DNA from: Bacteroides acidifaciens
GTDB lineage: Bacteria > Bacteroidota > Bacteroidia > Bacteroidales > Bacteroidaceae
DNA: 64,000 bases
Direction: 5' to 3'
NCBI RefSeq assembly: GCF_903181435.1
Contig: NZ_CAEUHO010000001.1
Coordinates: 930,001-994,000, forward strand
Part shown: piece by piece, positions 46,157 through 55,198 of the stretch
Layout: each line of letters opens with the position of its first letter
Position numbering within the stretch: position 1 is the stretch's first letter
Program-made: the position numbers and the translations under genes
Notes under the pieces: generated by a model
What the model saw: the letters and a program-made list of their open reading frames with translations, nothing else
What the model was told of the DNA's origin: nothing
The model's database searches: none

Positions 46157-46195
46157 GGGAGGATAGTGTGAGTGAAAGCTATTCTCCCCTTTTAT
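46157..46195 (+). terminator. Terminator after GlsB/YtxH genes
   Basis: GGGAGgATAG (46157-46166) pairs with CTATtCTCCC (46179-46188) with one mismatch, then CTTTTATTATTT. Confidence 0.7.
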
Positions 46196-46270
46196 TATTT
46201 ATTGGTTGGAGAACAGTTACGATGACAACTAAGGGTATCCTGAATAATTAACCATTAAAACAAATTGATT

Positions 46271-46459
46271 ATGAAAACTAATAATTTCAATTTATGGCTT
46301 CGGTTGACAGTAGGCTCAGCTATTGGTGCAATGATATATCATTTCTCACCAGGTAGGAAGACTGAGAAATTGAGAAAACTGGTACGTCTGAGAAACCAGA
46401 TAAAAGAAAGTGAGAATAAGGGCGAGATATATACACTCTCGGCCAATGCCAGAAGATAA
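46271..46459 (+). CDS. Short YtxH-like protein
   Basis: A 62-residue protein starting MKTNNFNLWLRLTVGSAIGAMIYHFSPGRKTEKLRKLVRLR, the same opening helix as its neighbours but with only a short basic tail. It is a truncated or minimal paralogue of the YtxH-like protein at 45837. An intrinsic hairpin follows. Confidence 0.65.
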   Translation: MKTNNFNLWLRLTVGSAIGAMIYHFSPGRKTEKLRKLVRLRNQIKESENKGEIYTLSANARR

Positions 46460-46480
46460 GTTGCTTGTTTGTTTGCCTGT

Positions 46481-46521
46481 CACCAGTTTCAGATAGATAA
46501 TAATTGCTACTGAAACTGGTG
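46481..46521. terminator. Hairpin between convergent YtxH-like and YihY genes
   Basis: CACCAGTTTCAG (46481-46492) pairs perfectly with CTGAAACTGGTG (46510-46521). No clear T-run, so it may act in both directions with other factors. Confidence 0.6.
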
Positions 46522-46528
46522 CTTGAAG

Positions 46529-47461
46529 TTAATTGACTGGTTTGTTTTCTTCATGTATTTCAATGACTTTGGTTGCCACGGCATATTCGTCCGGAAAGAT
46601 CTTTCCGCCTAACTCGTTCGCCCATGCTTTCGTAAACTCCGCTCCTGTATATATGATAATGGCTGAATAATAAATCCATGTGATGAAAATAGCCATAAAC
46701 GCCGCCGCTCCATATACGGTTTCTATATTTGCAAATCCGATATAAAAGGATATTCCCCATTGTCCGATTAATAATAACACGGTGGTGACAAGTGCTCCTA
46801 TAAATACATCTTTGCTTTTGATTTGCGCATCCGGCAATATCTTGAATATGAGAGTGAATATAACTGTGGTTACACCTATATTAATAATCATTCCTATCGT
46901 TTTCACCAAAGATTCTGCTACATCCGGATTGTTGGTAATGAATTTGTTGCTTATATCTGTGATGAGATTGGTAATGGTAAAAGTGATGAGCAAGATAAAA
47001 GCGAAAGCAAGGATGACCGAGAAAGATAGCAATCTGTTTATGATATATTTAAGCCAACTCTTCTTGGGGACAGCTTTTATTCCCCAAATGGTATTTAGAG
47101 AACTTTGTATTTCTGCGAAAACAGTCGTAGCCCCGAAAATGGTGACACCTATGCTGATTATTGTGGCAAATGAAAATGAATCGGTTGTCTCTGCATTTTC
47201 CATAATTGCTTGAAGCGCATCAATCACTTTAGAGCCGACAACAGGTTCCAGTTGGGCGTATAACTGATTGGTGAAATCTACATTGAGTAATACTCCGATA
47301 GTGACAAGGAGTGAGAGCAGGGGGATGATTGAGAACAGGGTTGCGTAAGCCAGTGACGCACTCAATCTCATGACATTGTCATCAATAAATCCTTGAAAAG
47401 TGTCTTTTATTATTTTAATGGATACAGACAACTTTTTCTTGTTTTGGGTTAAGATTTTCAT
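46529..47461 (-). CDS. YihY/BrkB family inner-membrane protein
   Basis: A 310-residue protein with about six helices and the family start DTFQGFIDDNVMRLSASLAYATLFSIIPLLSLLVTIG. The next conserved block is LNTIWGIKAVPKKSWLKYIINRLLSF, and the C-terminus has ITWIYYSAIIIYTGAEFTKAWA. YihY proteins were once annotated as ribonuclease BN in error; the function is unknown. Starts at 47488, 47467 and 47461 are possible; I took the last because family members start close to this helix. Confidence 0.88.
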   Translation of the reverse strand: MKILTQNKKKLSVSIKIIKDTFQGFIDDNVMRLSASLAYATLFSIIPLLSLLVTIGVLLNVDFTNQLYAQLEPVVGSKVIDALQAIMENAETTDSFSFATIISIGVTIFGATTVFAEIQSSLNTIWGIKAVPKKSWLKYIINRLLSFSVILAFAFILLITFTITNLITDISNKFITNNPDVAESLVKTIGMIINIGVTTVIFTLIFKILPDAQIKSKDVFIGALVTTVLLLIGQWGISFYIGFANIETVYGAAAFMAIFITWIYYSAIIIYTGAEFTKAWANELGGKIFPDEYAVATKVIEIHEENKPVN

Positions 47462-47648
47462 TGGCATTTTCTTTATTCTAACGAACATAATAATTTATTT
47501 GTTCGGGCATTATATGGAAAATCTATCAATAGTGTTCGCATTCCTGAATTTTTTGTTAAAAGACAAATCTCAAGAAACCAACATGTGCTTTTGTTGTTTA
47601 TATATTGAAATGTGATTTTCAAACTATTATTAATCAAATTGTACTGTT

Positions 47649-47840
47649 ATGGTTGGATTTGTAATTTGGGTAGTGGGATTGGTGCTCACTATTAAGGCGG
47701 CTTTGGAAATAGGACGCCTTTATGCGCCCTGGGAAAAGAAGTTGTTGGCTATTGTACTGATTCTTCTTACCAGTTGGATAGGGCTATTTTTCTATTATTT
47801 CTATGCTAGAAGCCGTATGGCGGGTTGGCTAAGTGAATAG
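47649..47840 (+). CDS. 63-residue two-helix membrane protein
   Basis: MVGFVIWVVGLVLTIKAALEI... and a second helix LLAIVLILLTSWIGLFFYYFYARSR resemble the PLDc_N-like short membrane domain. It is transcribed away from YihY and sits before the second OmpA gene, in the same stress-type neighbourhood. No function assigned. Confidence 0.6.
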   Translation: MVGFVIWVVGLVLTIKAALEIGRLYAPWEKKLLAIVLILLTSWIGLFFYYFYARSRMAGWLSE

Positions 47841-47864
47841 TTGTTAATTACCTTATAGGTGTAT

Positions 47865-47890
47865 GAACTAATTTTTTATACGATATGTTG
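47865..47890 (+). promoter_or_regulatory. Conserved upstream element of ompA-like gene 2
   Basis: GAAC-N17-TGTTG as at 41488-41513, within a longer shared block (GAACTAATTTTTT, GATATGTTGTTT). It is 112 bp before the ATG at 48002. Confidence 0.45.
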
Positions 47891-48001
47891 TTTAGTGTGA
47901 ATAACAAACTTAATTATGAACTAAAAAGTTAGGCATGGAACACATAAAAACATTTCTAATGATTTAGCATGCAAAACATTACAGTTTTAAAAAAAATGAT
48001 T

Positions 48002-49129
48002 ATGAAGAAATCTATTATTTTATTAGCTTTTGTATTGGGCGCATTTACTGCAAATGCCCAATCAGTAGTAGAAGGTACAAAGTTTACAGACAACTGGTCT
48101 GTTGGGGTAAATGCAGGAGCAATCACTCCTCTCACTCACAGCGCTTTCTTTAAGAGTATGCGTCCCGCTTTCGGAGTTGGATTCTCAAAACAATTGACTC
48201 CTATCTTCGGTTTGGGATTCCAGGGAATGGGATATATCAATACCACCCAGAGTAAAACGGCTTTCGATGCTTCGGATGTCAGTTTATTGGGTAAGGTCAA
48301 TTTGATGAACCTGTTCGCAAGTTATCAAGGTCAGCCTCGTGTGTTTGAGATAGAAGCTGTGGCCGGAATGGGATGGTTACATTATTATGTAAATGGTGAC
48401 GGTGATGAAAATTCATGGTCTACCCGCTTCGGATTGAATTTCAATTTCAATCTCGGTGAATCAAAAGCATGGACATTGGGAATCAAACCTGCTATCGTAT
48501 ATGATATGCAAGGTGATTATAACGACGCGAAGAGCCGTTTCAATGCCAATAATGCAGCTTTCGAGTTGACAGCCGGATTGACTTACCACTTCATGACAAG
48601 TAACGGAACTCATCATTTTGCTAAAGTGAAAGTCTACAATCAGGCGGAAATTGACGGTCTGAACTCTTCAATCAATGCTCTTCGTTCTGAAGTGAACAAT
48701 AAGGACGGTGAATTGAATACTGCCAACCAGGAAATCAACGGATTGCAGAAAGACTTGGAAGAATGTCGTACAAAGGTGGTTCCTGTTGAAACAGTAGTCA
48801 AGACTGCCCGCGTCCCGGAATCTATTATCACTTTCAGACAAGGTCGTTCATCGGTAGATGCATCACAGTTGCCGAATGTCGAACGTGTGGCTTCTTACAT
48901 GAAGAAATATCCTGATTCAAAAGTGATTATCAAAGGATATGCTTCTCCGGAAGGTAGTGTGGAAGTCAACGCCAGAATCGCCGCTGCACGTGCGGAAGCT
49001 GTCAAGACCATCCTGGTCAATAGATACAAGATTAGCGCTTCCCGTATCACTGCCGAAGGTCAGGGGGTAGGTGACATGTTTACCGAACCGGATTGGAACC
49101 GTGTAAGTATATGTACAATTGAAGATTAA
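48002..49129 (+). CDS. OmpA-family outer-membrane protein, paralogue 2
   Basis: A 375-residue paralogue of the protein at 41562, with the same signal peptide type, barrel (EGTKFTDNWSVGVNAGAITPLTHSAFFKSMRPAFGVGFSKQLTP), helical linker and OmpA C-terminal domain (SVDASQLPNVERVASYMKKYPDSKVIIKGYASPEGS). Most differences are conservative. The frame is open further upstream (47969), but MKKSIILLAFVLGAFTANAQ at 48002 is the proper signal peptide. Terminator follows. Confidence 0.93.
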   Translation: MKKSIILLAFVLGAFTANAQSVVEGTKFTDNWSVGVNAGAITPLTHSAFFKSMRPAFGVGFSKQLTPIFGLGFQGMGYINTTQSKTAFDASDVSLLGKVNLMNLFASYQGQPRVFEIEAVAGMGWLHYYVNGDGDENSWSTRFGLNFNFNLGESKAWTLGIKPAIVYDMQGDYNDAKSRFNANNAAFELTAGLTYHFMTSNGTHHFAKVKVYNQAEIDGLNSSINALRSEVNNKDGELNTANQEINGLQKDLEECRTKVVPVETVVKTARVPESIITFRQGRSSVDASQLPNVERVASYMKKYPDSKVIIKGYASPEGSVEVNARIAAARAEAVKTILVNRYKISASRITAEGQGVGDMFTEPDWNRVSICTIED

Positions 49130-49154
49130 TACAGAAGTATAGAAACAGAATAAC

Positions 49155-49195
49155 AAGGGCTGCTCCGAGAGAAAACGGGGCAGCCCTTCTTGTTT
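49155..49195 (+). terminator. Terminator after ompA-like gene 2
   Basis: AAGGGCTGCTCC (49155-49166) pairs with GGGGCAGCCCTT (49177-49188), followed by CTTGTTT. Confidence 0.85.
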
Positions 49196-49324
49196 ATATC
49201 TCTTGGTTTTGAAAGTTTAGTGTGCGATTGCTTTGTACGTGGCGAAAAATAATTATTTTTGCAGGCATCGTTCATGCGCTGTTGCGCTTTGGATGGGCAA
49301 ATATCAACCATTAAAAAAAGTATT

Positions 49325-50398
49325 ATGAAGAGAGTATTCGTATTTCAAGACTTTAAGTCACAGAAATTCTGGAGTATAGATGTAGCCGGAACCGACGTTA
49401 CTGTTAATTATGGCAAGCTGGGGACAGACGGACAGACACAAGTAAAGAACTACTCGACTGCTGAAGAAGCCGAAAAAGCTGCCAATAAACTTATTGCGGA
49501 GAAAACAAAGAAAGGTTATGTGGAAACAGCAGAAGAAACAGCACGTGAGATGAAAGTCGAAGCCAAGAAATATGCTTTGAGTTATGATGAATACGAAAAC
49601 AATGTCCAACTACTGGATAAGATTCTGAAAGACAAACATCTGCCCGAATATAAACAAATCACTATCGGTTGTTGGGATTATGAATGTGAAGATTGCTCCG
49701 CCTTACTACAAGGAATGCTCGAAAATAAAGATAAGTTTGCACTAATCGAAGGCTTGTTTTGGGGGGATATCGACCAGGAAGAACAGGAAATTTCCTGGAT
49801 TGAACAGGCAGACCTCAGCCCGTTGCTCGACGCTATGCCTAAATTGAAAGACTTGAAGATAAAAGGAACGAATAACTTGCGTTTGGGACAAACCTCACGT
49901 CCTGAATTGCGCTCACTGGAGATTATCAGTGGCGGTCTTCCTACGGAAGTCGTAGAGGATATTCTGGCATCCGATTTCCCGAATCTGGAAAAACTGGTTC
50001 TGTATGTCGGTGTGGAAGATTATGGCTTTGAAGGTGATATTGAGATGTTCCGACCGCTTTTTTCCAAAGTCCGTTTCCCGAAACTGACTTATCTTGGCAT
50101 TGTGAACTCGGAAGAACAGGATGAGATTGTAAAAATGTTCCTGGAATCGGATATTCTCCCTCAATTGGAGACAATGGATATTTCGGCAGGCGTCCTTAAA
50201 GACGAAGGTGCCCAACTTTTGCTGGACAATATGGACAAGATTGCTCATTTGAAGTTCATCAATATGCGCTACAATTATTTGAGCAAGGGTATGAAGAAGA
50301 AGTTGCAGGAACTTCCGATGAAGATTGATGTTGCAGAATCGGAAGAAGCTGATGAGTATGACGGTGAAATGTGGTATTACCCGATGATTACGGAGTAG
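49325..50398 (+). CDS. STM4015-like protein: WGR domain plus leucine-rich repeats
   Basis: A 357-residue protein. Residues ~1-70 form a WGR-like domain (MKRVFVFQDFKSQKFWSIDVAGTDVTVNYGKLGTDGQTQVKNYSTAEEAEKAANKLIAEKTKKGY). Residues ~130-340 form irregular LRRs (LRSLEIISGGLPTEVVEDILASDFPNLEKLVLYVG and similar). The C-terminus is an acidic, aromatic tail (SEEADEYDGEMWYYPMITE). It is the first of five close-set genes, 6 bp before the ATP-grasp gene, matching the STM4015 to STM4011 order known from enterobacteria. It is not an enzyme, so it may be the scaffold or the modified substrate (inference). Confidence 0.8.
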   Translation: MKRVFVFQDFKSQKFWSIDVAGTDVTVNYGKLGTDGQTQVKNYSTAEEAEKAANKLIAEKTKKGYVETAEETAREMKVEAKKYALSYDEYENNVQLLDKILKDKHLPEYKQITIGCWDYECEDCSALLQGMLENKDKFALIEGLFWGDIDQEEQEISWIEQADLSPLLDAMPKLKDLKIKGTNNLRLGQTSRPELRSLEIISGGLPTEVVEDILASDFPNLEKLVLYVGVEDYGFEGDIEMFRPLFSKVRFPKLTYLGIVNSEEQDEIVKMFLESDILPQLETMDISAGVLKDEGAQLLLDNMDKIAHLKFINMRYNYLSKGMKKKLQELPMKIDVAESEEADEYDGEMWYYPMITE

Positions 50399-50404
50399 GG
50401 GAGA

Positions 50405-51415
50405 ATGCAGGTAATCGTTGTCAGCAACTCTCCGTCCAAACGTACCGAATACTTTGTCGAAGCCGGCAGGAACTTGCAGGCGGAAGTCTGTTTTTTAACT
50501 TACGAAGAATTGTTCAACTGCCTGCCGTCATTGCGGCAGGCAGTTGTCAAACTGGAACCGTGGGTTAGTAGTGAAACGGATTTTCTGAGATATGCCCTGT
50601 TGAGTGAAGAATATAAAGAGACATTGCAACGGCTGGACAAGATAATACTGCCTGGTGATGTGTATTTCTTGAATCCGCCTCATGCATTATTGCAGGCACT
50701 TGATAAAAAGGAAACCAAACAGATTTTATCAGCTAATGACCTGAGTGTAACTCCGATGCTGGATACTCCACGTTCTTTTGAAGAACTGGTGCAAGCTCTT
50801 TCCGATTACGGCAGAGGGTGTTTTCTGAAACCCCGTTATGGCTCGGGAGCAGGCGGCATTATGGCAATCCGCTATCAGCCGCGTCAGAAGAAGTGGGTGG
50901 TTTATACTACCTTGCAGAAAGTAGACGGAATCATTCATAATACAAAACGTATTCATCGTCTGACTAAGGAGCAAGATATTCTTCCATTGGCGGAAGCGGT
51001 CATGCATACCGGGGCTATTTTGGAAGAATGGATACCTAAAGAGCAGTTGCAGGGAGAAAATTATGACCTTCGGGTAGTATGTGGAGAGGAAGAGATTGAC
51101 TATGTGGTAGTCAGATGCAGCAAGGGGAGTATTACCAATCTGCACTTGAATAACAACGCACGCCTGTGGAGCGAACTTTCCTTGTCGGAAGATGTCCGCC
51201 AACGGATATACCTTTTATGCAGGAAAGCCGTCCGTACACTGGGTTTGCAATATGCCGGAGTAGATGTACTGATAGAAAGAGGAACGGATACTCCTTATAT
51301 TATTGAAGTCAACGGACAAGGCGACCACATTTACCAGGATATGTACGCTCACAATTCTATTTATACCCGACAGATAAGAACAATAAAAAAGAAATATGAC
51401 CATGCAGATAGATGA
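50405..51415 (+). CDS. STM4014-like ATP-grasp protein
   Basis: A 336-residue ATP-grasp ligase of the RimK/glutathione-synthetase type. FLKPRYGSGAGGIMAIRY holds the first ATP-binding lysine and flexible loop; ILEEWIPKEQLQGENYDLRVVC is the central domain; PYIIEVNGQGDHIYQDMYAH carries the Mg-binding Glu and Asn. It should form an amide or peptide-like bond. It overlaps the next gene by 20 bp. The substrate is unknown. Confidence 0.85.
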   Translation: MQVIVVSNSPSKRTEYFVEAGRNLQAEVCFLTYEELFNCLPSLRQAVVKLEPWVSSETDFLRYALLSEEYKETLQRLDKIILPGDVYFLNPPHALLQALDKKETKQILSANDLSVTPMLDTPRSFEELVQALSDYGRGCFLKPRYGSGAGGIMAIRYQPRQKKWVVYTTLQKVDGIIHNTKRIHRLTKEQDILPLAEAVMHTGAILEEWIPKEQLQGENYDLRVVCGEEEIDYVVVRCSKGSITNLHLNNNARLWSELSLSEDVRQRIYLLCRKAVRTLGLQYAGVDVLIERGTDTPYIIEVNGQGDHIYQDMYAHNSIYTRQIRTIKKKYDHADR

Positions 51416-52256
51416 ACTGCCCGCCGGAGAACAAAACCAGTATCCCGATATGGATATGAACCGGGTGGTAGGGACACATGATATACTTATGCTTTGCTTC
51501 GATACGTTGCGCTACGATGTGAGTAAAGCGGAAGAAGCCGCCGGAGGGACACCGGTTCTGAACAGCTACGGCGGTTTGTGGGAGAAAAGGCATGCGCCGG
51601 GAAATTTTACTTATCCCTCTCATTTTGCTATTTTTGCAGGCTTTCTTCCTTCACCGGCAGAGCCTCATTCCTTACGTAGCCGTAAATGGCTGTTTTTCCC
51701 CGTGCAAGCAGGGACGGGGCGTATCCCGCCCAAAGGCAGTTATCCCTTTACGGAAGCTACTTTTGTGCAGAGCCTTGCCAATACGGGATATGAGACAATC
51801 TGCATAGGCGGTGTGAATTTCTTCAGCAAACGTAATGAACTGGGACGTGTGTTTCCCGGTTATTTTACGAAAAGCTACTGGCTGCCGACCTTTGGCTGTA
51901 CGGCTCCCGACAGTACGGAGAAGCAGATTGATTTCGCTTTGAAGAAACTGGAGAATTACCCTGCGGACAAACGTATATTCATGTATATTAACTTTTCTGC
52001 TATCCATTACCCGAACTGTCACTACGTGAAAGGCAAAATGAAAGACGATAAGGAATCGCACGCGGCGGCATTGAGGTATATCGACAGTCAGTTGCCCCGT
52101 TTGTTTGAAGCTTTTCAGAAGCGTGCCGACACACTGGTGATTGCCCTTTCCGACCATGGCACCTGCTATGGTGAAGACGGCTATGAATATCACTGCATAT
52201 CCCACGAAACAGTCTACACGGTTCCTTATAAACACTTTATCATGACGAAACAATGA
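51396..52256 (+). CDS. STM4013-like alkaline-phosphatase-superfamily hydrolase
   Basis: A 286-residue protein related to sulfatases/phosphoglycerate mutases: the metal-binding DILMLCFDTLRYDVS opens the domain, followed by NFTYPSHFAIFAGFLPSP (nucleophile region; Thr/Ser in place of sulfatase Cys-formylglycine) and ALSDHGTCYGEDGYEYHCISHETVYTVPY. It lacks a signal peptide, so acts in the cytoplasm. Its ATG overlaps the ATP-grasp gene and its stop overlaps the next start (ATGA). Confidence 0.85.
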   Translation: MTMQIDELPAGEQNQYPDMDMNRVVGTHDILMLCFDTLRYDVSKAEEAAGGTPVLNSYGGLWEKRHAPGNFTYPSHFAIFAGFLPSPAEPHSLRSRKWLFFPVQAGTGRIPPKGSYPFTEATFVQSLANTGYETICIGGVNFFSKRNELGRVFPGYFTKSYWLPTFGCTAPDSTEKQIDFALKKLENYPADKRIFMYINFSAIHYPNCHYVKGKMKDDKESHAAALRYIDSQLPRLFEAFQKRADTLVIALSDHGTCYGEDGYEYHCISHETVYTVPYKHFIMTKQ

Positions 52257-53527
52257 ATCAACCTCTATCCCGATATGTAGACTATATGTATAGTTATCCG
52301 CATAAAACGGCGTACCGTCCTTTTTCAGCTCCGGTTTCGCTGCTCCCATATTTGGAGCAACTGGAAGGTAGAAAGGCGTCACTCTACTTTCATATCCCTT
52401 TTTGCAGCCATAAATGCGGATACTGCAACTTATTCTCCCTGCAAACGAACCGTACCGAATATATCACCACTTATCTGGACGCTCTTCACAGACAGGCACA
52501 GCAACTTTCACCGCTCATTGCCGGACTGACGTTCGATAGCTTTGCCATTGGTGGCGGTACTCCATTGCTACTGACTGTCCCGCAACTGGAACAACTAATG
52601 GCTACTGCCGTTTTATTCGGCGTGCATCCGTCTCATGCCTTTACTTCTGTAGAGACTTCACCGGAATACGCAGACCGTTCGCGGCTCAATGTTTTGAAAC
52701 AGGCAGGAGTAGCCCGCGTAAGTATCGGCATACAGAGTTTTCAAGATGAAGAACTGAAAGCTATCAAAAGGCGCCCTCGGCAGAACACTATTTATCAAGC
52801 GTTGGAAGGCATTCGTCAAATGGATTTTCCCTATTTCAATATCGACTTGATTTATGGCATTAAGGGACAGACGGTAGAAAGTTTCCTCTATTCATTGGAA
52901 GAAGCGCTCCGGTTCCAGCCGAACGAACTGTTTATTTATCCGCTATATGTACGTCAGGGTACGGGTATTACCGAACGGGAACCGGATGATGTCTGTTTCC
53001 GAATGTATTGTGCCGCCTGCGAGTTATTGCAAGCAAAAGGCTTTCTACAAACATCCATGCGGCGTTTCATTCATCATCCGTCCACTGACGCGGAAGTCTC
53101 ATGTGGCGATGAGGTAATGCTTTCCTGTGGGTCGGGCGGACGTAGCTATTTGGGTGATTTACACTATGCCACCCGATATACCGTCTGTCAGCAATGCATT
53201 GCCCGAGAGATAGACGAATATATGGCAACCACTGATTTCACCGTAGCCCGTAACGGATTTATCCTTTCCGCAAAAGAACGACAGCAGCGTTTTATCATCA
53301 AGAATCTGATGTACTATATGGGGATTGACAAGGCTGAATATACCCGACGTTTTGGAGAGCCGCTTGACAGGACTCCGTTGTTTCGCGAACTGGCGGAACA
53401 GCACTGGATAGAGGAAACCTCCGACCGTATCCGGCTGACTTCCGAAGGACTTGGTTATTCTGATTATATCGGTCAGTTATTTATCACTCCGGAAATCAGG
53501 CAATTAATGGAGACTTATTCCTATTGA
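52253..53527 (+). CDS. STM4012-like radical SAM enzyme (HemW-like)
   Basis: A 424-residue radical SAM protein with CxxxCxxC in FHIPFCSHKCGYCNLFS near residue 55. SFAIGGGTPLLL and VETSPEYADRSRLNVLKQAGVARVSIGIQSF are typical of the coproporphyrinogen-III-oxidase-like (HemW) branch. The C-terminal half differs from HemW and is STM4012-specific in my recollection. It follows the hydrolase by ATGA overlap. Reaction unknown. Confidence 0.88.
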   Translation: MNQPLSRYVDYMYSYPHKTAYRPFSAPVSLLPYLEQLEGRKASLYFHIPFCSHKCGYCNLFSLQTNRTEYITTYLDALHRQAQQLSPLIAGLTFDSFAIGGGTPLLLTVPQLEQLMATAVLFGVHPSHAFTSVETSPEYADRSRLNVLKQAGVARVSIGIQSFQDEELKAIKRRPRQNTIYQALEGIRQMDFPYFNIDLIYGIKGQTVESFLYSLEEALRFQPNELFIYPLYVRQGTGITEREPDDVCFRMYCAACELLQAKGFLQTSMRRFIHHPSTDAEVSCGDEVMLSCGSGGRSYLGDLHYATRYTVCQQCIAREIDEYMATTDFTVARNGFILSAKERQQRFIIKNLMYYMGIDKAEYTRRFGEPLDRTPLFRELAEQHWIEETSDRIRLTSEGLGYSDYIGQLFITPEIRQLMETYSY

Positions 53528-53565
53528 ATGAAAATTGAGTGAAGTCTAAATGATATTTGAATGAA

Positions 53566-55119
53566 ATGACAATGGCAAATGAAGGCTCTTTACTTTCCGT
53601 CCGACGTATATACTATCGGGGCAAATTGAATAGTTGTAACTACACTTGTTCTTATTGTCCTTTCGGCAAGAAGTCTCATCCTGCATCTACAATGCAGGAC
53701 AAACAGGCATGGAATCGATTTATTACCGCTATTGAACAATGGAAAGGAGAGGCTTTGCAACTATTTATCATTCCCTATGGGGAAGCACTCATACATCGCT
53801 ATTACAGGGAAGGAATAATACAGCTTGCGTCATTGCCACATGTTACCGGAATTTCCTGTCAGACTAATCTTTCTTTTCCTGCCGACGAATGGCTGGACGA
53901 ACTTCGGGCAATTCCGTCATTGAGAGGTAAGATAAAAGTTTGGGCTAGCTTTCATCCGGAAATGATTTCAGTAGAGAAATTTGTCCGCCAACTTCATACG
54001 CTCCACAATGCGGGAATACAAGTCTGTGCCGGAGCTGTCGGCAATCCGTCAGTAAAAAATATACTTGCTGATTTGCGAAGTGCTCTTTCACCGGATATTT
54101 ATCTGTTTATTAATGCCATGCAGGGGTTAAAGTCCCCGTTGAGCGATGACGATATTCGTTTTTTTACTCAATTGGATAATCTCTTCGAGTATGATTTGCG
54201 AAATGCTCCGGCTCAATGGGAGAATTGCTTGGGGGGAAGAAGTAATTGCTTTATTGACTGGAAAGGAGACATCTTTGCCTGCCCTAGAAGTAAAGTGAAG
54301 ATAGGCAATCTTTATCAGAATCAAAAAACGGGTCAGAATCAAAAGTTGGATACCTCGCTTTCTTGTCAGAGGAAAGTTTGTGATTGCTACATTGCTTTCA
54401 GCAACCTGTCGAATCACCCTCTGCATGACATACTGGGCAAAGGTACATTTTGGCGAATACCGGATAAGCCCTTGATTACTTCCGTTTTTTTTGATGTGGA
54501 CGGAACATTGACCGATGCACAAGGGAAAGTCCCGGAAAGTTATGCTAATACCTTACGATATATGGCGCAATCTGTCCCATTATATCTGGCTACTTCTTTA
54601 TCTATGGAACAGGCACGGAGAAAATTAGGAAAGACTCTTTTCAGTTTGTTCAGAGGTGGGGCATTTGCAGATGGCGGATTATTGTTGTATGATGGGCAGA
54701 GCCGATGTTTACCGGTTGAATTACTACCGGACGTAAACAAAGAATCTGCAAAGATAACGGCGCATAGCTATGAAGGTCAAGTTTATAAGTATAGCATGCT
54801 GGTTTATGAGAAAGGACAGAGGGAGAACATTCTTTCCCAGTTAAAAGCAAAACCTTATCAGGTATTTTATAAACCACCCCTTATCACAGTTGTACATAAA
54901 GAAGCCGGCAAAAAGAAAGGAGTGCTCCATATATGTAAAGTTTTAGCTTTCCCTCTGGAGCAAGTATTGATTGTCGGCAACTCGCAGAAAGATTGGGAAA
55001 TGATGTCGGCAGTAACCCATTCTTGTGCAGTGATGAACTCCGAACCGTTTTTGAAAGAACATGCCCGCTACACGTTGAATCCCGACCGTCTGCCTGCTTT
55101 CTTCCGTTTCCGCGAATAG
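53566..55119 (+). CDS. STM4011-like radical SAM enzyme fused to a HAD phosphatase domain
   Basis: A 517-residue two-domain protein. Residues ~1-295 are radical SAM, with CxxxCxxC in GKLNSCNYTCSYCPFGKK and extra C-terminal cysteines (ENCLGGRSNCFIDWKGDIFACPRSK, CQRKVCDCYIAF) that may ligate auxiliary clusters, as in SPASM-type enzymes. Residues ~300-517 are a HAD-superfamily phosphatase (SVFFDVDGTLTDAQGK, LYLATSLSMEQA, VLIVGNSQKDWEMM). Starts at 53557 (TTG), 53566 and 53572 are possible. Last gene of the five-gene operon. Confidence 0.87.
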   Translation: MTMANEGSLLSVRRIYYRGKLNSCNYTCSYCPFGKKSHPASTMQDKQAWNRFITAIEQWKGEALQLFIIPYGEALIHRYYREGIIQLASLPHVTGISCQTNLSFPADEWLDELRAIPSLRGKIKVWASFHPEMISVEKFVRQLHTLHNAGIQVCAGAVGNPSVKNILADLRSALSPDIYLFINAMQGLKSPLSDDDIRFFTQLDNLFEYDLRNAPAQWENCLGGRSNCFIDWKGDIFACPRSKVKIGNLYQNQKTGQNQKLDTSLSCQRKVCDCYIAFSNLSNHPLHDILGKGTFWRIPDKPLITSVFFDVDGTLTDAQGKVPESYANTLRYMAQSVPLYLATSLSMEQARRKLGKTLFSLFRGGAFADGGLLLYDGQSRCLPVELLPDVNKESAKITAHSYEGQVYKYSMLVYEKGQRENILSQLKAKPYQVFYKPPLITVVHKEAGKKKGVLHICKVLAFPLEQVLIVGNSQKDWEMMSAVTHSCAVMNSEPFLKEHARYTLNPDRLPAFFRFRE

Positions 55120-55198
55120 AAAAGCGGATAAAGTTATTGTATATCAATTTAAAGTTATTATTTTCGTAACCTACGTTATCTAAAAAACGCATCAAGTT

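Noticed and set aside
46529..47461. Annotation of the YihY protein as ribonuclease BN
   Set aside because: The old RNase BN name for this family is an error; the sequence is a multi-helix membrane protein without nuclease motifs.
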